Part shown: positions 12,741 to 18,603 of the stretch, one piece after another
Layout of the letters: each line of letters opens with the position of its first letter
Numbering within the stretch: the first letter of the stretch is position 1
DNA from: UBA3071 sp965369635
GTDB lineage: Bacteria > Chloroflexota > Anaerolineae > UBA3071
DNA: 18,603 bases
Assembly: GCA_965369635.1 (NCBI GenBank)
Contig: CBDURC010000023.1
Span: forward strand, 1-18,603
Direction: 5' to 3'
Program-made: the position numbers and the translations under genes
Notes under the pieces: model-generated
What the model saw: the letters and a program-made list of their open reading frames with translations, nothing else
What the model was told of the DNA's origin: nothing
The model's database searches: none

Positions 12741-13418
12741 TCAAGAGCACACGTAGGCATGGGCCATCCCCAAGAGGTGCTGCTGCAAGTATGTATCGTA
12801 ATACGTGACTGTGCAAACACCGTAATAGTCACCTGTTAGCTCTGTCCTACGCGAACGCCGATCGAATTGGGTCTTGATGAACTGGTCAAGAGAGCACTTC
12901 AACTCTTGGCTCCACCAGAGCTTTAGTTGCTGTTCAATGGGCCTGGCAGCTTCGACCAAGTTAAGACGAAAGGAAAGACGACCCATATCAACCCCGTAGA
13001 TGGATATGAGCGCCCGCACGAAGTAGCGTAGGATGCTTGCGTCTGTGCTGGCCAACTGGACTCTGTTTCCAGACTTCGAGCCCTCACCCAGGTAGAGCAT
13101 CGCCAAAGCCAGTTCATCCACTGCCCTGTCATCCGGCAGTGCGGCGGCTACATCGGCCCCGCCTCGATACGCCTCCTCGCGGGCCCGCGCATATCGCTCC
13201 CGGTTGATCGGCCAAGCGCGAGCAGCAAAGGTCGCCCTATTGGCCCTCAAGCGTTCCTGCAAACGCGCTTCGTGCTCCGGCTTCAAGGGAATATCTCGCA
13301 ACCAGTTGGATAGGGTGCTCTTACTGACGCCGGTTCGGGCAGCGATTTCGTTGTAGGATAGCCCCTGTTCGCGCCGCAGCCTCTCGGCTTCCTGACGTTT
13401 CTCTGATTTAGCACGCAT
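12741..13418 (-). CDS. HTH protein with LAGLIDADG-like domain
   Basis: 225 residues. The N-terminal helix-turn-helix spans about 19-41 (LSYNEIAARTGVSKSTLSNW), of the resolvase/transposase-like type. Residues about 100-220 contain LALAMLYLGEGSKSGNRVQL (103-122), then TDASILRYFVRALISIYGVD, a WW at 168-169 and GDYYGVCTVTYY near 196-207. This resembles one LAGLIDADG-type unit, with GEG in place of the usual acidic motif, as in WhiA-like or homing-endonuclease-derived proteins. It could be a DNA-binding regulator or a free-standing relative of homing endonucleases; I do not know its target. AGAGG (13425-13429, complement) precedes ATG 13418, and a good promoter lies at 13448-13476. Confidence 0.75.
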   Translation of the reverse strand: MRAKSEKRQEAERLRREQGLSYNEIAARTGVSKSTLSNWLRDIPLKPEHEARLQERLRANRATFAARAWPINRERYARAREEAYRGGADVAAALPDDRAVDELALAMLYLGEGSKSGNRVQLASTDASILRYFVRALISIYGVDMGRLSFRLNLVEAARPIEQQLKLWWSQELKCSLDQFIKTQFDRRSRRTELTGDYYGVCTVTYYDTYLQQHLLGMAHAYVCS

Positions 13419-13447
13419 TTTGAACCTCTGATCAATGTACTGTGCAT

Positions 13448-13476
13448 ATTATACAACACATGTTTCAATCAGGCAA
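13448..13476 (-). promoter_or_regulatory. Promoter of the HTH/LAGLIDADG-like gene
   Basis: On the - strand, TTGCCT (13476-13471) and TATAAT (13453-13448) have a 17-bp spacer. Transcription would start near 13441, about 23 bases before the ATG. Confidence 0.8.
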
Positions 13477-13485
13477 ATCGCTCAT

Positions 13486-13513
13486 TTGACAAATTTCCCA
13501 AACTGATTATAAT
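13486..13513 (+). promoter_or_regulatory. Promoter of the T-box leader and thrS
   Basis: Perfect consensus elements TTGACA (13486-13491) and TATAAT (13508-13513) with a 16-bp spacer. Transcription would start near 13520. It diverges from the promoter of the HTH gene, and CAAAT-cgctc-ATTTG (13474-13488), a small palindrome, overlaps both -35 regions. Confidence 0.88.
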
Positions 13514-13519
13514 GGGGAG

Positions 13520-13807
13520 CAATCAAGAAGCAGTAACGCGTTGACCAGGACGAGTAGGCGGCGGAAAGCGTCAGAGAGTGCGGGCCACGGGCTGCGAGCC
13601 CGCATCGCCGGAAAGCGCCGAAAACCACCTGGGAGTGGGCCCCTCAAATCGCCAACGGCGAGAGTATGGGGCCCCGGTTGGCTCCGTTAACGGCCTATGA
13701 GGTGGTCAGCCGTGGGCAGGATCGGTTCGATCGGCTACATCGGCTGACCAAGTTGGGTGGAACCGCGTGGCAACCCCTCGCCCCAATGGGTGAGGGGTTT
13801 TGTGTTG
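13520..13807 (+). promoter_or_regulatory. T-box riboswitch, threonine type
   Basis: The T-box sequence GGGTGGAACCGCG lies at 13755-13767, with TGGA (13758-13761) able to pair with the uncharged tRNA end. Stem I occupies about 13535-13640 and includes GACGAGTAGGCGG, CAGAGAGTGCGGG and GAAAACCACCTGGGAGTGG. The likely specifier is ACC at 13624-13626, a threonine codon, which fits the thrS gene downstream. GTTG at 13752-13755 can pair with CAAC at 13771-13774 to make the antiterminator, which competes with the terminator's left arm. Uncharged tRNA-Thr should therefore raise thrS expression. Confidence 0.93.
13772..13806 (+). terminator. T-box regulated intrinsic terminator
   Basis: AACCCCTCGCCC (13772-13783) and GGGTGAGGGGTT (13788-13799) form a 12-bp stem (one G-T pair) with loop CAAT, followed by TTTTGTGTT counted from the last paired bases. 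Its left arm overlaps the antiterminator, which is the usual T-box switch. Confidence 0.9.
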
Positions 13808-13849
13808 AAAGGGGGTGGTCGCCGTGTTCGGCGGTATGACCCGAAGAGC

Positions 13850-13870
13850 TGCGTGTCGCGTGTTGCGTGC
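13850..13870 (+). repeat. Heptad array in the thrS leader
   Basis: TGCGTGT (13850-13856), CGCGTGT (13857-13863) and TGCGTGC (13864-13870). Three period-7 units lie between the T-box terminator and the thrS start codon. Confidence 0.5.
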
Positions 13871-13905
13871 TAAACCTGAAATCAACCATCAAAGCGAGGT
13901 GTAAC

Positions 13906-15705
13906 ATGGCTGAGAAAAACGATCACAACGAGGAGCTTCTGTACAGACTGCGCCACTCGACGGCGCACGTCATGGCCCAGGCGGTGCTGGGGATGTTCCC
14001 CGAAGGGAAAACCGCCATAGGGCCGCCTATCGAGGATGGCTTCTACTATGACTTCGACCTGCCTCGGTCGCTGACGCCGGAAGACCTGGAGGCCATCGAG
14101 CAGCGTATGCGCAAGGTGATCTCTGGCAATCATTCCTTCGTGCGGCGGGATCTGAGCGCCGAAGATGCGCGGGCGCTCTACGTCGATCAGCCCTACAAAC
14201 TGGAACTGATCGACGGCATCGTCGCCGGCGGCGTGGACGAGTACGGCGAGAAGGTCGAGGGAGACGTCGTTCTCTCCACGTACAAGCATGATACGTTCGA
14301 GGACCTCTGTCGTGGTCCCCACGTCGATAGCACGGGTCAGATTCCCAGGAAAGCCTTCAAGCTTCTGAAAGTGGCCGGGGCCTACTGGCGCGGCGACGAG
14401 CGCCGCCCGATGCTGCAGCGCATCTACGGCACGGTCTGGCCCAGCAAGGCAGAGTTGGACGACTATCTCCACCGGCTGGCAGAGGCGGAGCGGCGCGATC
14501 ACCGCAAGCTGGCTTACCAGCTCGATCTTTACTCCACGCACGAGTCGGGCGGTGCGGGGCTCATCTACTGGCATCCGAACGGTGCGCGTATCCGGCACGA
14601 GATCGAGACCTTCTGGCGAGAGGAGCACTTCAAGGGAGGGTATGAGCTCGTCTACACGCCGCACATCGGCAAGGCAGACCTGTGGCGCACGAGCGGTCAC
14701 CTGGAGTTCTACCGCGACGGCATGTACGCACCTCTGACCATTGACGAGCAGGAGTTCTACCTGAAGCCAATGAACTGCCCTTTCCACATCCTGATCTACA
14801 AGTCGCGACGACGGAGCTATCGTGAGTTGCCCTTCCGCTGGGCAGAGCTGGGCACAGTCTATCGCTACGAGCGCAGCGGGGTGCTGCATGGGCTGCTGCG
14901 GGTGCGTGGCTTCACGCAGGACGATGCGCATCTCTTCTGCCTGCCCGATCAGATGCCAGAGGAAATCCTGCGCGTGCTGCGCTTCAGCCTGCACATCCTG
15001 CGCTCCTTTGGCTTCGAGGAATTCAAGGTGGAGCTGAGCGTGCGCGATCTGGGCACGCCAGAGAAGTACGCTGGTCGGGACGAAGAGTGGCGGATGGCCG
15101 AGGCTGCGCTGGTGGAGGCGCTGGAGGCGGAAGGGCTGCCCTACAAGCGCATGGAGGGCGAGGCCGTTTTCTACGGGCCGAAGATCGACATCAAGGTGAA
15201 GGACGCGCTGGGCCGGACCTGGCAGCTCACCACGATCCAGTTTGACTTCAACCTGCCGGTCCGCTTCGACATGACCTACGTCGGCGAGGACGGCAAGGAG
15301 CACCGGCCCTACATGATCCACCGCGCGCTGCTGGGCTCGCTGGAGCGCTTCTTCGGCGTGCTCATCGAGCACTACGGTGGTGCCTTCCCCGTGTGGCTGG
15401 CGCCCGTGCAGGCGCGGCTCATCCCCATCGCCGACCGGCACCTGGACTATGCCTACGAGGTGCAAAAGGAACTGGTGGCTGCTGGGGTGCGGGCTGACGT
15501 GGATGCTTCGGGCGAGCGCATGCAGGCTAAGATCCGCGATGCGCAGATGCAGAAGATCCCCTACATGCTCGTCGTCGGCGACCGGGAGGCAGATGCTGGC
15601 ACGGTGAACTTGCGCTTACGCACGGGGGACAAGCGTGGTGCGCTGAGCGTATCCGACTTCATCGCCCTGGCGCGGGAGGCTGTTGCCGAGAAACGGCCCA
15701 TCTGA
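13906..15705 (+). CDS. thrS: Threonyl-tRNA synthetase (TGS domain absent)
   Basis: 599 residues. ThrS charges tRNA-Thr with threonine. The protein starts directly with the editing domain: HSTAH at 17-21 and CRGPH at 135-139 carry the metal or substrate-binding residues that clear mischarged serine. The class II catalytic core follows, with NCPFH (zinc ligand C291), motif 2 YRYERSGVLHGLLRVRGFTQ (319-338) with zinc ligand H342 in DDAHLF, and motif 3 HRALLGSLERFFG (472-484). The anticodon-binding domain is at about 497-590. The N-terminal ubiquitin-like TGS domain (about 60 residues) of many ThrS proteins is missing; the upstream region is the T-box leader, so this is not a wrong start. GAGGTG (13896-13901) supports ATG 13906 over GTG 13867. 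Confidence 0.97.
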   Translation: MAEKNDHNEELLYRLRHSTAHVMAQAVLGMFPEGKTAIGPPIEDGFYYDFDLPRSLTPEDLEAIEQRMRKVISGNHSFVRRDLSAEDARALYVDQPYKLELIDGIVAGGVDEYGEKVEGDVVLSTYKHDTFEDLCRGPHVDSTGQIPRKAFKLLKVAGAYWRGDERRPMLQRIYGTVWPSKAELDDYLHRLAEAERRDHRKLAYQLDLYSTHESGGAGLIYWHPNGARIRHEIETFWREEHFKGGYELVYTPHIGKADLWRTSGHLEFYRDGMYAPLTIDEQEFYLKPMNCPFHILIYKSRRRSYRELPFRWAELGTVYRYERSGVLHGLLRVRGFTQDDAHLFCLPDQMPEEILRVLRFSLHILRSFGFEEFKVELSVRDLGTPEKYAGRDEEWRMAEAALVEALEAEGLPYKRMEGEAVFYGPKIDIKVKDALGRTWQLTTIQFDFNLPVRFDMTYVGEDGKEHRPYMIHRALLGSLERFFGVLIEHYGGAFPVWLAPVQARLIPIADRHLDYAYEVQKELVAAGVRADVDASGERMQAKIRDAQMQKIPYMLVVGDREADAGTVNLRLRTGDKRGALSVSDFIALAREAVAEKRPI

Positions 15706-15721
15706 TGGCGAAAGCTGACCG

Positions 15722-15768
15722 CGAAAGGCGCGAAAGCGCCAGGCTCGAAGCGAAGAGCCAGGCGCGTC
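15722..15768 (+). other. Structured 3' element after thrS, possible terminator
   Basis: Two adjacent hairpins: GGCGC-GAAA-GCGCC (15727-15740, a GNRA tetraloop) and GGCTC-gaagcgaa-GAGCC (15742-15759). CGCG on either side could close a three-way junction, and TCTT follows. It lies 16 bases after the thrS stop and may end or stabilise the thrS mRNA. Confidence 0.4.
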
Positions 15769-15770
15769 TT

Positions 15771-15833
15771 CCAATCTCCATAACCAATACCCAATACCCT
15801 ATCTCTAATCTCTAGTCCCCAATCTCCAACTTC
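15771..15833 (+). repeat. Nine-unit heptad array between convergent thrS and the femAB-like gene
   Basis: The 63 bases split into nine degenerate heptads: CCAATCT, CCATAAC, CAATACC, CAATACC, CTATCTC, TAATCTC, TAGTCCC, CAATCTC, CAACTTC. The last unit overlaps the stop codon (15832-15834) of the - strand gene. Confidence 0.75.
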
Positions 15834-16890
15834 AAACCACCAGCCCGTGCCGGCGGCGCATCAGTTCCAGTATCTTGGGCATGGCCACACTGTACAGCCA
15901 GTAGAGCGAGCGGGACACAGGGAAGTCCCAGGCCCCAATGTGGGGGGCGAACTCCGCGCCGAAGCCGGCCTTGAAGCGGTGAACGCCCCACATGGGATCG
16001 CTCTCATCGAGCAGGTCGGGCGCACCCCACCAGTCGTAGGTCGTACAGCCCTGAGCCTTGGCCCAGCGCATCGCCTCCCACTGCAGCAGGTGATTGGGCA
16101 TACGCTGGCGCTGGCGATTCGTGGAAGCCCCGTACATGTACCAGGCGGTGCGGGCAAAGCGGAAGAGAAGCAGCCCCGCCACAGGCTCGCTTTCCGCCTC
16201 GGCCAGCAACAAGTGAGCCATCCCCACCCGCAGAAAGGTCTCCCACACGCGACGGTAGTAGTCGAGAGGTCGGATGATGAAGTCATCCCGCTGGCTGGTC
16301 TCGGAGTACATCCCGTAGAAGACCGGCAAATCATCAAGCGACCCTGCGCGCACCGTCACACCCCGCCGTGCTGCCAGCCGCACGTTGTAGCGGGTCTTCG
16401 ACTTCATGCCGGCCAGTAACCCAGCCTCGTCGAGCGTCAGATCCGAAAGGAGCGTGTTGCGGAACTGGATCTGCTCAGGGGAAACGCGCCAACCTCGACG
16501 CCGCAGAAGTTGCGTGAAGGTTGTGCCTTGCTCCGAATCGGCTCGCACGTCGGGGTCAATCTTGACGAAGATGACCCTTGCTTGCCGCGCTTCCTCTTCG
16601 ATGCGCGCCAGCACAGCCTCCGCCAGCGGCAAGTCGCCGTGATCCAGCGCTGGACCCTTGGGGACATAGGCCACGGCCAGCGGCAGGCGAGGGAGTTGGC
16701 GGCGTAGCAAGCTGACTGCCGCCCGCGGCTTGCCGCTATCCTCATCGAGGAACAGCAATCGCCGCGCCGTCCAACCTGCCTGAGCCTTCGTCTCGCCCCA
16801 CTCGTAGCTTTGCAGCACATGCGCTCTAGGCAGCGTGGCCAACGCCTCGTTCCAGCGCTGCCCGTCGCTCTCAACGATGATCTTAACCAT
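15832..16890 (-). CDS. FemAB-family peptidoglycan bridge aminoacyltransferase-like protein (downstream paralogue)
   Basis: 352 residues. The pattern HVLQSYEWGETKAQAGW (about 24-40), VAYVPKGPALD, MKSKTRYNVRLAARRGVTVR and SQRDDF, then MPNHLLQWEAMRWAKAQGC with TYDWWGAPD and GVHRFKAGFGAEF, is that of FemAB/FemX proteins with two GNAT-like subdomains. Family members add amino acids from aminoacyl-tRNA to the peptidoglycan stem peptide at the cytoplasmic face; the amino acid here is unknown. ATG 16890 is chosen; a longer version from TTG 16929 would start inside a heptad repeat. It follows a close paralogue of nearly equal length by 61 bases, so the pair arose by duplication and is probably one operon. 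Confidence 0.87.
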   Translation of the reverse strand: MVKIIVESDGQRWNEALATLPRAHVLQSYEWGETKAQAGWTARRLLFLDEDSGKPRAAVSLLRRQLPRLPLAVAYVPKGPALDHGDLPLAEAVLARIEEEARQARVIFVKIDPDVRADSEQGTTFTQLLRRRGWRVSPEQIQFRNTLLSDLTLDEAGLLAGMKSKTRYNVRLAARRGVTVRAGSLDDLPVFYGMYSETSQRDDFIIRPLDYYRRVWETFLRVGMAHLLLAEAESEPVAGLLLFRFARTAWYMYGASTNRQRQRMPNHLLQWEAMRWAKAQGCTTYDWWGAPDLLDESDPMWGVHRFKAGFGAEFAPHIGAWDFPVSRSLYWLYSVAMPKILELMRRRHGLVV

Positions 16891-16920
16891 GGAGTTCACA
16901 TACCTGTACTGACGAAGCCG

Positions 16921-16948
16921 AATACCCAATATCCAATACCCAATATCA
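16921..16948 (+). repeat. Heptad array between the two femAB-like genes
   Basis: AATACCC, AATATCC, AATACCC and AATATCA form four period-7 units at 16921-16948. They fill the gap between the stop codon of the upstream paralogue (16952-16954) and the start of the downstream one, and are nearly the same units as at 15771-15833 and inside ecfA. Confidence 0.75.
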
Positions 16949-16951
16949 GCA

Positions 16952-18007
16952 CTACACCACCCTCTGCCGCAGGGCCACCGCCATCCGATACAACCGATAA
17001 CCCACGGGCGAATACACTATGTCCCAGGCTCCGACGGTGCGCACGATGTGCCCGCCGAATCCGCACTTGAAGCGGTACACTCCCCATAGGCCGCCTGTGC
17101 CCCAGTTCTCCGGATCCTCGTAGGCCGCCGGATCGGCTCCCACCTGGTCGGGAATGCCCCAGAGATCGTAGGTGCGGCAGCCTCGTTCCCGCGCCCAGCA
17201 CATGGCGGCCCATTGCAGGGCGTGATTGGGCATCAGGTTGCGATGCTGCCCGCTCGATGCGCCCCAGAAATACCACGCCTTGTCGCCGAAACCGAAGACC
17301 ACGATGCCCGCCAGCAGTTTGCTCTCGTACTCCGCCAGCAGCCAGACTGCTTGCCGCGCGAGCGCGAAGAGATGGTAGGCGGCGGCGTGGTAGTCATAGC
17401 TGTGCACGGCGAAGTCATCCCGCTGACCGGTCTCCTCCATCAGCCGCTGGAACGCGAGCAAGTCGGCTTCCGTGCCCTCCCGCACGGTCACTCCCTTGCG
17501 CGCCGCCAAACGCACGTTGTAGCGCCATTTGGACTTCATGCGCGCCAGGATCGTTCCTGGTTCCGGCGTGAGATCCACGACGATGGTGCTGCGAGGCTGG
17601 ACCGTGTGGCCGGGGCGGAAGCCATAGCCAGCCAGCCGCGCGGCAAGCTGCGGGTCATCGGGCAGGTCCGGCTCGATCTTCAGCGCCACAGCCCGATGAC
17701 GGCGGGCAACGGCCGCGATGGCGTCCAGCAGCGGGCGCACCTGCTCGGCATCGTTCCAATCCGTCATTGGCCCTTTGGGCACGTAAGCCAGCGTTTGGCC
17801 CCAGGGAAGTGGCCGGAAGAGGATTTGCGCCCCGGCGACGATGTGGCCCTCATGTTCCAGCGCCACCCGCTCCACCCGCCAGCCGAACCGCGCCTTCAGC
17901 GCCCCCCAGCGACTCGATTGCAGCAGGTGGGCCGTTGGTTGTGCGGCGGCGAAGTCGTCCCAGCGGGAGGGGGACAGCGAGTTTGAGGGAAGGATTCGAT
18001 AGATCAT
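16952..18007 (-). CDS. FemAB-family peptidoglycan bridge aminoacyltransferase-like protein (upstream paralogue)
   Basis: 351 residues. It shares all main blocks with the downstream gene: HLLQSSRWGALKARFGWRVE (about 27-46), LAYVPKGPMTDW, MKSKWRYNVRLAARKGVTVR, GQRDDF, MPNHALQWAAMCWARERGC with TYDLWGIPD, and GVYRFKCGFGGHI followed by GAWD. Family members attach bridge amino acids to peptidoglycan precursors. Two paralogues could add successive residues, as FemA and FemB do in staphylococci, or act on different substrates. The strong promoter at 18018-18046 places the RNA start 2-4 bases before the ATG and there is no ribosome binding site, so translation is probably leaderless. Confidence 0.88.
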   Translation of the reverse strand: MIYRILPSNSLSPSRWDDFAAAQPTAHLLQSSRWGALKARFGWRVERVALEHEGHIVAGAQILFRPLPWGQTLAYVPKGPMTDWNDAEQVRPLLDAIAAVARRHRAVALKIEPDLPDDPQLAARLAGYGFRPGHTVQPRSTIVVDLTPEPGTILARMKSKWRYNVRLAARKGVTVREGTEADLLAFQRLMEETGQRDDFAVHSYDYHAAAYHLFALARQAVWLLAEYESKLLAGIVVFGFGDKAWYFWGASSGQHRNLMPNHALQWAAMCWARERGCRTYDLWGIPDQVGADPAAYEDPENWGTGGLWGVYRFKCGFGGHIVRTVGAWDIVYSPVGYRLYRMAVALRQRVV

Positions 18008-18017
18008 GGCATGGGGG

Positions 18018-18046
18018 AGTATACGTCAGTTTGGTACGAAAGGCAA
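18018..18046 (-). promoter_or_regulatory. Promoter of the femAB-like pair
   Basis: On the - strand, TTGCCT (18046-18041) and TATACT (18023-18018) have a 17-bp spacer. The ATG is at 18007, so the predicted RNA start is within a few bases of it. Confidence 0.75.
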
Positions 18047-18260
18047 GCTTTCAGAACGAGAATGGGAGGGGATGAGTTGGAGGGCAGGAGCAAGTCCCTG
18101 ACCGGGCTTCGTTAGCATGGGGCTTGTGCGAGAGGCTAGCATAAGGAAACGGTGGAAGTGTGGCTTCTGCTATGAAAGTACATGCTTCCTACTGCCTGCC
18201 CGTATGCTATGAATCTACAAAGTGAAAGAGGTATAATAGCTGTAGAAGATCAAACCTACT
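18047..18260. other. Gene-free stretch
   Basis: I see no supported gene here. TATAAT occurs at 18232-18237 on the + strand, but no -35 element stands at a proper distance, and no open frame follows. The base composition is lower in GC than the flanking genes. Confidence 0.4.
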
Positions 18261-18603
18261 AGCAGTCTGTCGGAGAAATAGGCGTCAATGCAGATGGAGC
18301 TGCCAATAGTGAAAGACCCGTCAATCTGGCAGGGTTTTCAGCCTTTCATCGCATGCTGGTGGTGGAATAGGGGGCTCAACAAGAGCGTTTTGCACATTGA
18401 ATCACCGCGTTTTCTGGCCCAGGGGGGCCGTCAATCCGCCGGACAACTATTTGTGTTCCTGCTACCACAATCAGATGTACTGAGGCCTCCCCTTCGTCAA
18501 CTGGTTGTCAGCAACACATGCAGACGCTTTAGATTGAAGCCCAGGCACACCAAACACCACTCACCCGCGGCCGCCGCCAACCCTCGTAGCGAGAATTGGC
18601 GGA
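18261..18603 (-). mobile_element. Right part of an insertion sequence, cut by the window end
   Basis: A transposase C-terminus lies at 18497-18603. The stretch 18261-18496 downstream of its stop has no supported gene and may be the non-coding end of the element. AGCAGTCTGTCGGAGAAAT from 18261 is a candidate terminal repeat, but the other end is outside the window, so the boundary is a guess. Confidence 0.4.
18497..18603 (-). CDS. DDE transposase, C-terminal fragment (IS1182-like), partial
   Basis: The last 34 residues of a transposase run in from beyond the window and end at TGA (18499-18497). RQFSLRGL, then GEWCLVCLGFNLKRL, is the typical final block of DDE transposases of the IS1182 type (FLLRG...EW.L.C.A.NL.RL). 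The frame is intact to the stop. Whether the whole gene is intact cannot be seen. Confidence 0.7.
   Translation of the reverse strand, partial: RQFSLRGLAAAAGEWCLVCLGFNLKRLHVLLTTS

Noticed and set aside
13882..15465. 527-residue open frame on the - strand opposite thrS
   Set aside because: thrS is certain from its motifs; the antisense frame is a codon-bias shadow.
15771..15833. CRISPR array
   Set aside because: Units are 7 bases with no spacers; this is a simple tandem repeat.
18232..18237. TATAAT as a + strand promoter
   Set aside because: There is no acceptable -35 element and no gene downstream on that strand.

Overview
The window is GC-rich and its genes run mostly on the + strand, with some - strand genes in the second half. 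The best guess for the source is a Chloroflexota bacterium (Anaerolineae, Caldilineae or a relative). The basis is the gene mix (bacterial translin with DUF3467, paired FemAB proteins, ThrS without a TGS domain, Thr/Pro-rich stalks, a secreted protein ending in WLPLVRNS) and numerous 7- and 8-base tandem arrays at gene boundaries. This is inference from familiarity; no search was run.

Region 1 (1-8434) is the most interesting part. It opens with the 3' part of a cobalamin riboswitch, followed by a hairpin that buries the Shine-Dalgarno sequence of the first gene. Three exported proteins follow: a double alpha/alpha-barrel protein of the prenyltransferase/squalene-cyclase repeat fold (298-2457), a DUF4430 protein with a PEP-CTERM-like tail (2541-3110), and a DUF4430 protein on a long stalk with a C-terminal membrane anchor (3265-4623). 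Next comes a complete ECF transporter: EcfT (4758-5837), two fused EcfA ATPases (5869-7548) and an S component (7550-8434). An alpha6/alpha6 barrel plus a DUF4430-type beta domain is the architecture of animal transcobalamin and intrinsic factor. I read the locus as a split, bacterial, transcobalamin-like corrinoid capture system feeding a dedicated ECF importer under B12 control.

Region 2 (8489-11431) has its own promoter and carries a diacylglycerol-kinase-like lipid kinase, both exonuclease VII subunits (xseA, xseB) and a YjbQ-family protein. Convergent to it, on the - strand, is a translin-family gene preceded by a DUF3467 gene (11480-12448) with its own strong promoter.

Region 3 (12552-15705) holds tRNA-Val(GAC) with a strong promoter and an intrinsic terminator, a - strand HTH protein with a LAGLIDADG-like segment, and a threonine-type T-box leader upstream of thrS. 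The HTH gene and the T-box leader are driven by divergent near-consensus promoters.

Region 4 (15706-18603) has two tandem FemAB-like genes on the - strand, driven by a promoter that would give an almost leaderless transcript. It ends in a gene-poor stretch with the 3' end of an IS transposase running off the window.

A recurring feature is short period-7 or period-8 tandem arrays that sit on gene boundaries, overlap start or stop codons, and in one case lie in frame inside the ECF ATPase.
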